A program made the translations under genes and the position numbers. DNA of 5,321 nt, from NCBI GenBank assembly GCA_021796315.1, contig JAJYOH010000440.1, positions 1-5,321 on the forward strand, written 5' to 3'. The notes under the pieces are model-generated. The model did not search any database, was not told where the DNA came from, and saw only the letters and a program-made list of their open reading frames with translations. This DNA comes from Chloroflexota bacterium (GTDB lineage: Bacteria; Chloroflexota; Anaerolineae; Anaerolineales; Villigracilaceae). Every line of letters starts with the position of its first letter. Position 1 is the first letter of the stretch. This document shows positions 1-5,321 of the stretch, one piece after another.

Positions 1-169
1 CCCGCTATCCTTATTTTATGGAGCCGGGCCGTTTGGTCCTGGCAGCGGCGACAGCGTTACCCGTAATATGACATTCAATGATTTCCTGAAGACGCCGCCG
101 GATATTTGTTCGGGAGCTGTTCCAACGCCGTACCCAACGCCTCCGGCTCCATAAAATAAGGATAGCGGG
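1..169. repeat. 27-bp perfect inverted repeat enclosing 115 bp (MITE-like, or assembly fold-back)
   Basis: Bases 1-27 (beginning CCCGCTATCCTTATTTTATG) are the exact reverse complement of 143-169 (ending AATAAGGATAGCGGG). Pairing stops at position 28 on the inner side. The outer side cannot be tested because the window starts at base 1, so the true arm may be longer. The whole unit is 169 bp, which fits a miniature inverted-repeat element without a transposase. I do not recognise the arms as those of a named IS family, and a target-site duplication cannot be checked because the left flank is absent. Frame 2 is open across the left arm and interior and ends at a TAA (152-154) inside the right arm, giving a Pro-rich tail (...AVPTPYPTPPAP), so the interior may be old coding sequence. 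An alternative is an assembly artefact at a contig end. The repeat itself is certain; its nature is not. Confidence 0.85.
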
Positions 170-219
170 AGTTTACGGAACTCCCTGTTCTGACAGATAC
201 CTTGTCAACAACAGGATGA

Positions 220-360
220 ACAATCCGAGCCCCACTATCAAAAGCACTTATGCCTACAGGCACGCGGAGTATCGCAGTTAGCATGCTGTTCGTATGCACC
301 GATGGAAGTTACGACGACGCTTCGGTGGATAACCTCTCGCTCGTGCTGATGGCCAAGTGA
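220..360 (+). pseudogene. C-terminal remnant of a secreted beta-sandwich protein
   Basis: The frame ending at TGA 358-360 reads ...LMPTGTRSIAVSML... and then TDGSYDDASVDNLSLVL followed by MAK. This 'GTRSI-V...DGSYDDA..DNLSL.L' pattern is, from memory, typical of the last strands of extracellular beta-sandwich domains seen in many secreted proteins of Chloroflexota and of PEP-CTERM-type producers. Upstream the same frame is stopped at TGA 217-219, TAG 163-165 and TAA 157-159, and no other frame carries a recognisable continuation. Only about 46 codons of a domain normally over 100 residues survive, with no start codon or ribosome site of its own. It therefore reads as a decayed or rearranged gene end. 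The TGA at 217 could be a mutated Trp codon, since frame 1 between 166 and 216 is also open. The inverted repeat just upstream may be the cause of the disruption. Confidence 0.5.
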
Positions 361-396
361 GGCAAGAAATAATTCAACCAAGTAGGAGAAGCAACG

Positions 397-582
397 ATGT
401 TAATGCCGTTTTTCATTGATCATTTGTTGATTTCGCTGGTCGCCTGGTTCGCCGGTATGGTTGGAGGCGCAATCGGTTGTCTCTGCGCACTGGCGGCGCG
501 TGCTTTGTTTCGCATTTTCCCCCAACTGGCGGAGATGAATATTCCCCGGCCGAGGGATGCGGTCAAGGAGTATTTGTTGTAG
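397..582 (+). CDS. Small hypothetical membrane protein (61 aa)
   Basis: I do not recognise a family. The protein has one long hydrophobic stretch (about residues 9-34) rich in Gly and Ala (AGMVGGAIGCLCALAA), which suits a helix-packing membrane span. It is followed by an Arg-containing amphipathic segment and a short charged C-terminal tail (RPRDAVKEYLL) that would lie in the cytoplasm by the positive-inside rule. The start is supported by AGGAGAA at 384-390, six bases before ATG 397; the in-frame ATG at 403 would be 12 bases away. The stop at 580-582 lies directly before the lipoprotein start, so the two genes are probably translationally linked. Function is unknown. The good ribosome site and tight spacing argue that it is a real gene and not a chance frame. 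Confidence 0.6.
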   Translation: MLMPFFIDHLLISLVAWFAGMVGGAIGCLCALAARALFRIFPQLAEMNIPRPRDAVKEYLL

Positions 583-584
583 GA
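581..584 (+). promoter_or_regulatory. Ribosome binding site favouring the ATG at 592
   Basis: AGGA at 581-584 overlaps the stop codon of the upstream small gene. It is seven bases from ATG 592 but only one base from ATG 586, so it favours initiation at 592. A second purine run, AAGGAG at 565-570, is 15 bases from 586, which is too far for efficient use. The overlap of stop and ribosome site suggests translational coupling. Confidence 0.45.
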
Positions 585-591
585 TATGGAT

Positions 592-1086
592 ATGGCAAAG
601 GCAAACTCAACCAGACTTCTATCGATAGCTCTTTCGCTTGTGGCTGTTCTTTCAGCCTGTAGCCTTCCGGGCAGACCTGGTTCGCCAACCCAAACAACTG
701 ATGCAACGATGACATTGCAGGTTAATCCCACCCAGGCCCAAACAATTATCATCACCCCAATATATACTCCGACGGTGATTGCCTCGCCAATATCCACACC
801 TTTCCCGCCTAACACGCCGGTCTGGTCAGCTTACAATTACACCTGTGTATTTGTTGTTGGTGGCGGCAACATGACAATGAACCTTGGCTGGACTGATCGC
901 TCCAATAACGAAGAAGGCTATAGAGTCTATCGGGATCAACAGGTAATCGCGACTCTGGCACCAAATTCCACATCATATATTGATGTCAGCTTTGTTTCCA
1001 CGGGAAGGACACTCAGTTATTCGGTCGAAGCCTTCAACAAGGACTGGCGAGCAAGCACCAGCACGATCACCTATGGCTGCCAGTGA
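592..1086 (+). CDS. Lipoprotein with a Thr/Pro linker and a fibronectin-III-like domain
   Basis: From ATG 592 the protein has 164 residues; the ATG at 586 would add Met-Asp. A basic N-terminus (MAKANSTR) leads into a hydrophobic core (LLSIALSLVAVL) and the lipobox LSAC, with the lipidated Cys at residue 23. This indicates export by Sec, processing by signal peptidase II and anchoring at the outer face of the membrane. Residues 25 to about 75 form a low-complexity Thr/Pro/Ser linker (TPIYTPTVIASPISTPFPP). The C-terminal part, from about residue 77, resembles a fibronectin-III-like beta-sandwich: LGWTDRSNNEEGYRVYRD is followed by IATLAPNSTSYIDVS and LSYSVEAFN. Such domains usually mediate binding, and no catalytic motif is visible. 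Two Cys residues (in YTCVF and in the final YGCQ) could pair in a disulfide. The partner or ligand is unknown. It probably shares a transcript with the preceding small gene. Confidence 0.8.
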   Translation: MAKANSTRLLSIALSLVAVLSACSLPGRPGSPTQTTDATMTLQVNPTQAQTIIITPIYTPTVIASPISTPFPPNTPVWSAYNYTCVFVVGGGNMTMNLGWTDRSNNEEGYRVYRDQQVIATLAPNSTSYIDVSFVSTGRTLSYSVEAFNKDWRASTSTITYGCQ

Positions 1087-1163
1087 CGGAAACATTGACG
1101 GAGACCCGCTTACCGGATCTGATAAGAAAAGCGGAAAGGTAAAGTAGGTACCCGAATGACGAA

Positions 1164-1364
1164 ATGGTATTTACTGTTTTCAAGTATGGGTTGGAAGAAA
1201 AGAGGATAAAACTGAAAGTGTTTTTTATTGCCATGGATTTGCTTGCCTTGCTGGCCTATCCAATCGTATTTGTGTACGGCAGACTTTGCCAGTTTTCAAA
1301 ATCAAAAGAAAGTATGACTCTGGCGAGTTCATTAGTAGCTGATTCAGTCATCGCAGGCAGATGA
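1164..1364 (+). CDS. Doubtful short ORF with one predicted membrane span
   Basis: This 66-codon frame has a hydrophobic segment at about residues 19-38 (VFFIAMDLLALLAYPIVFVY) followed by a polar tail with Lys and Ser. No family is recognised. The ATG at 1164 has no well-spaced ribosome site. An in-frame GTG at 1218 lies 11 bases after AGAGGA (1201-1206) and would give a 48-residue protein that starts directly with the membrane span, which I find more plausible if the gene is real. The region between the lipoprotein and the GlsB-like gene is otherwise empty. Composition and lack of similarity leave open that this is non-coding. Confidence 0.3.
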   Translation: MVFTVFKYGLEEKRIKLKVFFIAMDLLALLAYPIVFVYGRLCQFSKSKESMTLASSLVADSVIAGR

Positions 1365-1450
1365 CCAATTGGAAGATTATGTACATGCGAAAACAAAGTT
1401 CCCTCGCATGAGCACACTAAAAAACATCATAAAAAGAAACGGGGATTTGA

Positions 1451-1711
1451 ATGGGAATACTTTCCTGGATTATCGTTGGCTTGATCGCGGGCTGGTTGGC
1501 CGGATTGGTTGTAAAAGGGGGCGGTTACGGATGTATCGGTGACATCATCGTCGGCGTGATTGGCGGATTGTTAGGAGGCTGGATTGCGTCCTATTTCTTC
1601 CATATGGGCGATGCGATGTCAGGCATCAACCTGCAGTCCATCCTGGTTGCGTTTGTTGGAGCGGTAATATTTGTTATCCTATTACGTCTGATAAGTGGAA
1701 GAAAATCTTAA
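1451..1711 (+). CDS. GlsB/YeaQ/YmgE family (transglycosylase-associated) membrane protein
   Basis: An 86-residue, very hydrophobic protein with three predicted spans (about 2-21, 28-50 and 61-81). It matches the Transgly_assoc family (PF04226) in length and in glycine patterning: IIVGLIAGWLAG, then VVKGGGYGCIGDIIVGVIGGLLGGW, then a final hydrophobic helix ending in RLISGRKS. Family members are small inner-membrane proteins often linked to general stress responses. Their molecular activity is unknown, and the 'transglycosylase-associated' name is historical. The start is supported by GGGGA at 1441-1445, five bases upstream. The gene ends 22 bp before the radical SAM gene and is probably the first gene of that transcription unit. 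Confidence 0.9.
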   Translation: MGILSWIIVGLIAGWLAGLVVKGGGYGCIGDIIVGVIGGLLGGWIASYFFHMGDAMSGINLQSILVAFVGAVIFVILLRLISGRKS

Positions 1712-1733
1712 GCGATTTTCTGAAGGAGCATGA

Positions 1734-3227
1734 ATGAAGGAGATACCCTTAAGGATATTGTTGGTTTATCCCGAGTTCCCCGACACTTTTTGGAGTTTCA
1801 AACACGCGCTCAAGTTTATTCACAAAAAGGCTGGCGCGCCTCCGCTGGGGCTGTTGACCGTCGCGGCCATGCTTCCTTCCATGTGGGAAAAACGGCTCGT
1901 TGATCTCAACGTGACCAGTCTCACAGATGATAATCTGGCATGGGCCGATTATGTCTTCGTGAGCGCCATGATCGTGCAACGCGAATCAGCGCGCGCAGTC
2001 ATCCGTCGCTGTAAGACAGCCGGTGTGAAAGTAGTGGCAGGCGGCCCGCTCTTCACGATGGAACATGAGCAATTTCCGGACGTGGACCATTTTGTCTTGA
2101 ACGAGGCTGAGGAGACGCTAATGCCGTTCTTACGGGACCTGGAACAGGGTCGAGCTGGACGCGTTTACACGTCTGCGGAATTCCCCGATATCCACCAAAC
2201 CCCCGTCCCACTTTGGCAGCTGGCAGATCTCAAACATTACGATACGATCAGTATTCAGTTCTCGCGCGGCTGTCCGTTCAATTGTGACTTCTGCAATGTG
2301 ACAATGTTATTGGGTCATCGCCCGCGCACCAAGACCACCGCGCAGATCATTGCCGAGTTGGATAGCCTCTACGCGTTTGGCTGGCGCAAGAGCATCTTCT
2401 TCGTGGACGATAACTTTATCGGCAACAAGAAGCAGATCAAGTCGGAGGTGCTGCCAGCCTTAATTGAATGGCGTAAGGGTAAAACCGGTATGCCGTTCAG
2501 CACAGAAGCATCCATCAACCTGGCCGATGATCCAGAACTGCTCAGGCTTATGGTAGAAGCCGGGTTCGACACAGTATTTGTCGGGATCGAAACACCCAAT
2601 GAAGACAGCCTGGCCGAATGCAGTAAGAACCAAAACAAGGGCCGCGATCTGGTGGAGAGCGTCAAACAACTCCAGCGCGCAGGTCTCCAGGTACAGGGCG
2701 GTTTCATCGTCGGGTTCGACAATGATTCCCCCTCGATCTTCCAACAGCAGATTGACTTCATTCAAAAGAGCGGCATTGTGACGGCCATGGTCGGGTTACT
2801 GCAAGCTCCTTTAGGAACGCGCCTGTATGAGCGCATGCAAAAAGAAGGCCGCCTGGTAAAGGAATTTTCAGGCGATAACGTGGATGGCTCGACCAACATC
2901 ATCCCCAGGATGGGTTTGGAACCACTGCGGGAAGGCTACCGCAAAATCCTTGAACAAATTTATGCGCCCCACCTCTATTACGAGCGCGTTTTGACATTTC
3001 TGCGCGAGTACCGGCCGCCCAAAATCAGAGTCCAATTGGAGCCGCAATATATCCTGGCCCTGGGACGGTCCATTTACCAACTCGGAATCCGCGGCGTAGA
3101 GCGCGTCCATTACTGGCGACTCTTTTTTTGGACTCTGTTCCGGCGTCCGCGTCTGTTCCCGCTGGCGATCACATTCGCGATCTACGGCTTTCATTTTCGT
3201 CAGGTAATCGAATTACATGTTGTCTAA
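1734..3227 (+). CDS. Cobalamin-binding radical SAM protein (DUF4070, HpnP-like group)
   Basis: A 497-residue class-B radical SAM enzyme, a group that typically uses cobalamin and S-adenosylmethionine to methylate unactivated carbons. Residues 5 to about 140 form a B12-binding-like Rossmann domain (RILLVYPEFPD, PPLGLLTVAAMLP, ADYVFVSAMI, VKVVAGGP). The DxHxxG motif that supplies the lower-axial His in canonical domains is absent. The radical SAM barrel runs from about 170 to 370 and carries Cys180-x3-Cys184-x2-Cys187 (CPFNCDFC) for the 4Fe-4S cluster, plus FFVDDNFIGN, VFVGIETP and GGFIVGFD. The rest (about 370-497) fits DUF4070 (PF13282). It ends in a basic, aromatic and hydrophobic region (WRLFFWTLFRR) that may touch the membrane. 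From memory, the WSFKHALKF opening is shared with the hopanoid C-2 methylase HpnP, but no hopanoid genes are nearby, so the substrate is not assigned. GAAGGAG at 1722-1728, five bases upstream, fixes the start. Confidence 0.9.
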   Translation: MKEIPLRILLVYPEFPDTFWSFKHALKFIHKKAGAPPLGLLTVAAMLPSMWEKRLVDLNVTSLTDDNLAWADYVFVSAMIVQRESARAVIRRCKTAGVKVVAGGPLFTMEHEQFPDVDHFVLNEAEETLMPFLRDLEQGRAGRVYTSAEFPDIHQTPVPLWQLADLKHYDTISIQFSRGCPFNCDFCNVTMLLGHRPRTKTTAQIIAELDSLYAFGWRKSIFFVDDNFIGNKKQIKSEVLPALIEWRKGKTGMPFSTEASINLADDPELLRLMVEAGFDTVFVGIETPNEDSLAECSKNQNKGRDLVESVKQLQRAGLQVQGGFIVGFDNDSPSIFQQQIDFIQKSGIVTAMVGLLQAPLGTRLYERMQKEGRLVKEFSGDNVDGSTNIIPRMGLEPLREGYRKILEQIYAPHLYYERVLTFLREYRPPKIRVQLEPQYILALGRSIYQLGIRGVERVHYWRLFFWTLFRRPRLFPLAITFAIYGFHFRQVIELHVV

Positions 3228-3250
3228 TTATGTGAAAGGAAGGATCAAAC

Positions 3251-4372
3251 ATGAATCGAAGCTCAATTTCCCTGGGACGCATTCTCGGAATCCCAATTGG
3301 ACTGGATTATTCCTGGTTCTTGATTTTTGCATTGCTTACCTGGTCATTAGCCACCAGTTATTTTCCTGCAGAATTCAAGAACTGGTCCGTGACACAATAT
3401 TGGATCGTGGGCGCGGTGACGGTCATCCTAATGTTTGGCAGTGTACTGCTGCATGAGTTGGGACATTCGGTGGTGGCATTACGCCACAAAGTGCCAGTGC
3501 GCAGTATCACGCTCTTTGTCTTTGGTGGCGTTGCCCAGATCGGAGCCGAACCACCCAGCCCCATCGCCGAATTCTGGATCGCCATTGCAGGCCCGATTAC
3601 GAGTTTTGCTTTGGCTATTTTATTTAGCCTGCTGCAACCTGTAGTCAGCAGGTTTGCTCCATTGTTGGCGCTTGCAGAATATCTGGCATATATCAACGGC
3701 ACGTTGGGACTTTTCAACTTGATTCCGGGGTTTCCGTTGGATGGCGGCCGAGTTTTTAGGGCCATTATCTGGGGAACCACACATAGTTTGCGCCGGGCTA
3801 CCCTTATCGCCGCAGATTTGGGTCGATTTATAGCATATCTATTTATCGGCCTGGGAGTGTGGCAGATGTTCAGCGGCAATTTCGGCAACGGCTTATGGAT
3901 TGCCTTTATCGGTTGGTTCCTGGAAAGCGCCGCATCTTCACAGATCCACCAGCAAACGATCCATGACTTGTTGGGTGGTCATCATGTGGCGGATGCAATG
4001 CGCCGCGACTACACCGCGATTTTGCCCAATGCCACTCTGCAGCAACTAATCCATGAGCACATCCTGGGGAACGGCCAGCGCAGTTTGGTGGTCAAACAGG
4101 ATGGGCGGGTTGCTGGCTTGCTAACATTGCATAATGTCAAAGCCATTCCATCTTCTGATTGGTTAACTACAACTGCCTCCCAGGTGATGATACCGGTTGC
4201 AAAAATGAAATGGATACGGCCTGAGGCGGAGCTGGTGGATGCTCTCGGGGAAATGGATCGGGACGGTGTCAACCAGTTGCCCGTTATGGCAGGCGATCAG
4301 ATTCTCGGTGTTCTAGGCCGGGATGATGTAATCAGCTTCTTGCGCACCGTGAGTGAGTTCAGTCGTCATTGA
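3251..4372 (+). CDS. Site-2 protease (M50) with two C-terminal CBS domains
   Basis: A 373-residue intramembrane zinc metalloprotease. Several hydrophobic spans cover about residues 17-230. The zinc and catalytic motif HELGH is at 68-72 (His68, Glu69, His72), and the third zinc ligand is Asp164 in FNLIPGFPLDGGRV (155-168), so all catalytic residues are present. The tail holds two CBS modules (about 245-300 and 310-368; VADAM..D, then ASQVMIPVAKMKWI and LPVMAGDQILGVLGRDDV), which in this subfamily are thought to sense nucleotides or energy state. No PDZ domain is seen, so it belongs with the CBS-type S2Ps and not with RseP. Such enzymes cleave membrane-bound anti-sigma factors or other single-span proteins; the substrate here is unknown. 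AAGGAAGGA at 3236-3244 lies six bases before the ATG. The 23-bp gap suggests co-transcription with the radical SAM gene. Confidence 0.93.
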   Translation: MNRSSISLGRILGIPIGLDYSWFLIFALLTWSLATSYFPAEFKNWSVTQYWIVGAVTVILMFGSVLLHELGHSVVALRHKVPVRSITLFVFGGVAQIGAEPPSPIAEFWIAIAGPITSFALAILFSLLQPVVSRFAPLLALAEYLAYINGTLGLFNLIPGFPLDGGRVFRAIIWGTTHSLRRATLIAADLGRFIAYLFIGLGVWQMFSGNFGNGLWIAFIGWFLESAASSQIHQQTIHDLLGGHHVADAMRRDYTAILPNATLQQLIHEHILGNGQRSLVVKQDGRVAGLLTLHNVKAIPSSDWLTTTASQVMIPVAKMKWIRPEAELVDALGEMDRDGVNQLPVMAGDQILGVLGRDDVISFLRTVSEFSRH

Positions 4373-4599
4373 GTCATCTAGTGACGAGATACCCCAATTC
4401 GCTTGAGTCCATGTCTCACGATCCGGATATAAAAGCGCTCTTACGGATGGCCGTAGTGTGGAACATTCCCATCGCATGCAATCGGGCAACCGCAGATTTC
4501 ATGATCTCGTCGCCTTTGATGGATGAGGAATACGATTGCCTGCCACCTGAATATAATGAATACAGAAACCGGGCAATGGTGGAAAATATACCGGATTAG
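4369..4599 (+). pseudogene. mgsA: 5'-truncated methylglyoxal synthase (C-terminal half only)
   Basis: Methylglyoxal synthase converts dihydroxyacetone phosphate to methylglyoxal and phosphate, bypassing lower glycolysis. This frame matches the family only from about 4396 on: SLESMSHDPDIKALLRMAVVWNIPIACNRATADFMISSP corresponds to the E. coli stretch [40 protein letters not shown]. The equivalents of E. coli His98 and Asp101 (HDPD) are kept. The N-terminal half, with the phosphate-binding Thr residues and the catalytic base Asp71, is missing, leaving about 65 homologous residues out of roughly 150. No N-terminal part exists upstream because that DNA encodes the protease. The possible starts are TTG 4369, which overlaps the protease stop, and ATG 4411; neither has a good ribosome site. 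It is almost certainly inactive alone. The remaining frame is uninterrupted, so the loss may be recent, or it may be an assembly error. Confidence 0.75.
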
Positions 4600-4602
4600 A
4601 GT

Positions 4603-4630
4603 TTCTCGCGAACGCAACTTGCATCGAGAA
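4603..4630 (+). promoter_or_regulatory. Possible hairpin overlapping the ribosome site of the RNB gene
   Basis: TTCTCG (4603-4608) can pair with CGAGAA (4625-4630) around a 16-base loop. The 3' arm is part of the purine run GAGAAGGA (4626-4633) that lies six bases before the RNB start codon. Folding could partly hide the ribosome site. Six base pairs is modest and may be chance. No U-tract follows, so it is not a terminator for the upstream mgsA remnant. Confidence 0.25.
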
Positions 4631-4639
4631 GGATATGGC

Positions 4640-5321
4640 ATGAATACAAATGATCAAAATCATCGCGCGATTTTAAGGAGCATTGCCCACAGGGTAATGC
4701 TTGAACGCGGCTTGTTCCCTGACTTTTCCACCGAAGCACTCGCTGAACTTGGACGGCTGCATGTACCTGCAGTAACAGAGAATGCAGCAGCCAAAGATCA
4801 CCCTGGTATTCGTGACATGCGGGACCTTCTGTGGGCTTCCATTGATAACGATGACTCGCGTGACCTCGATCAGCTTACCGTTGCCGAGTCAATGCCGGCA
4901 GGTAAGATAAAGATCCTCGTTGCCATAGCAGACGTGGATTCTTCCATTACCAATGGATCAGCGATTGATCAACACGCACGCAATAACACTACCTCAGTCT
5001 ATACTGCTGCCGAAATATTTCCTATGCTGCCGGAAAAGGTTTCAACCAACATTACATCCTTGAACTTCAACGAGGATCGCCTTTCCATTGTTGTTGAAAT
5101 GCTGCTCGGTGCTGACGGATCGCTCGAAGACTCAAAAATCTACAAAGCCTGGGCACGTAATCATGCGAAACTAGCCTATAACAGTGTTGCAGCATGGCTG
5201 GAAAAGAAAGGCAACATTCCTGAAGAGATTGCTGCCGTGCAAGGCCTGACTGAGAATATACAACTGCAAGACCAGGCCGCACAAAGTATGAAAAATTTCC
5301 GGCATATTCATGGGGCACTCA
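4640..5321 (+). CDS. RNB-family exoribonuclease (RNase II/R-like), 3' end beyond the window
   Basis: At least 227 residues are encoded, open to the right edge. The RNB catalytic domain starts early: HPGIRDMRDLLWASIDNDDSRDLDQL (54-79), VAIADVDSSI, GSAIDQHARNNTTSVYTAAEIFPMLPEKVSTNITSLNFNEDRLSIVVEM (106-154) and RNHAKLAYNSVAAWL (173-187) match RNase II/R motifs in order. These enzymes are cytoplasmic, metal-dependent and degrade RNA from 3' to 5'. Metal-ligand positions are Asp69, Asp75 and Asp77, but the fourth (Asp210 in E. coli RNase II) is Gln78. I believe this DLDQL form is usual in a subgroup of RNB proteins. Only about 55 residues precede the domain, with no visible cold-shock domain, so RNA engagement differs from RNase II and R. 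GAGAAGGA at 4626-4633 supports the start; the ATG at 4635 is followed at once by a stop. The family is near certain; the exact class is open. Confidence 0.9.
   Translation, partial: MNTNDQNHRAILRSIAHRVMLERGLFPDFSTEALAELGRLHVPAVTENAAAKDHPGIRDMRDLLWASIDNDDSRDLDQLTVAESMPAGKIKILVAIADVDSSITNGSAIDQHARNNTTSVYTAAEIFPMLPEKVSTNITSLNFNEDRLSIVVEMLLGADGSLEDSKIYKAWARNHAKLAYNSVAAWLEKKGNIPEEIAAVQGLTENIQLQDQAAQSMKNFRHIHGAL

Noticed and set aside
75..299. Minus-strand frame of 74 codons across the right arm of the inverted repeat
   Set aside because: No recognisable domain or ribosome site, and it runs antisense to the secreted-protein remnant, whose + strand ending is recognisable.
420..815. Minus-strand frame of 131 codons
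   Set aside because: Antisense to both the small membrane protein and the lipoprotein, which have a clear ribosome site and a lipobox on the + strand.
1095..1125. TTGACG followed by TGATAA as a sigma-70-like promoter
   Set aside because: Spacing of 19 and a poor -10 box; not distinguishable from background.
1106..1134. CCGCTT/AAGCGG inverted repeat after the lipoprotein gene, considered as a terminator
   Set aside because: Six-bp stem with a 17-base loop and no T-run afterwards.
1156..1209. 17-codon ORF (MTKWYLLFSS...) overlapping the start of the doubtful short ORF
   Set aside because: Too short and without similarity; it shows only that the start in this region is uncertain.
1384..1410. 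CATGCGA/TCGCATG inverted repeat upstream of the GlsB-like gene, considered as an operator or terminator
   Set aside because: Seven perfect pairs but a 13-base loop, no T-run and no known operator match; could be chance.
2369..2765. Two minus-strand frames of 101 and 130 codons
   Set aside because: Lie opposite the conserved radical SAM barrel; shadows of its codon pattern.
3358..3888. Minus-strand frame of 176 codons
   Set aside because: Fully antisense to the site-2 protease, whose HELGH and LDGG motifs are certain; the translation shows no domain.
5067..5318. Minus-strand frame of 83 codons
   Set aside because: Antisense to the RNB catalytic domain, which is recognisable throughout this stretch.

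Overview
All supported genes in this window lie on the + strand. I infer a bacterium, most likely of the Chloroflexota (Anaerolineae-like). The reasons are the Thr/Pro-rich linkers in a lipoprotein, an 'SYDDASVDNLSLVL'-type C-terminus of a secreted beta-sandwich protein, a fibronectin-III-like lipoprotein, and a B12/radical-SAM (DUF4070) protein. None of these proves the phylum. Position 1 starts abruptly and the last gene runs off the right edge, so the window looks like a piece of a longer replicon or a metagenomic contig.

Left region (1-396): no intact gene. It opens with a perfect 27-bp inverted repeat (1-27 / 143-169) enclosing 115 bp, which is either a MITE-like element or an assembly fold-back at a contig end. 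After it comes the C-terminal remnant of a secreted beta-sandwich protein (about 220-360), cut off upstream by stops in its own frame.

Small envelope genes (397-1711): a 61-residue membrane protein; a signal-peptidase-II lipoprotein with a Thr/Pro linker and one fibronectin-III-like domain; a doubtful short single-span ORF; and a GlsB/YeaQ/YmgE-type three-span membrane protein.

Core block (1451-4372): the GlsB-like gene, a 497-residue cobalamin-binding radical SAM protein of the DUF4070 group (which includes the hopanoid C-2 methylase HpnP), and a site-2 protease with two CBS domains. The gaps are 22 and 23 bp and each start has a strong Shine-Dalgarno, so they are probably co-transcribed. 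All three products act at or near the membrane, which suggests envelope maintenance, but no shared pathway can be shown from sequence.

Right region (4369-5321): a methylglyoxal synthase fragment that keeps only the C-terminal half and abuts the protease stop codon, then the start of an RNB-family exoribonuclease that lacks an N-terminal cold-shock domain and carries Gln at one of the four usual metal-binding Asp positions. The most unusual items are the terminal inverted repeat and the decapitated mgsA. I do not see a convincing new multi-gene defence or mobile system.
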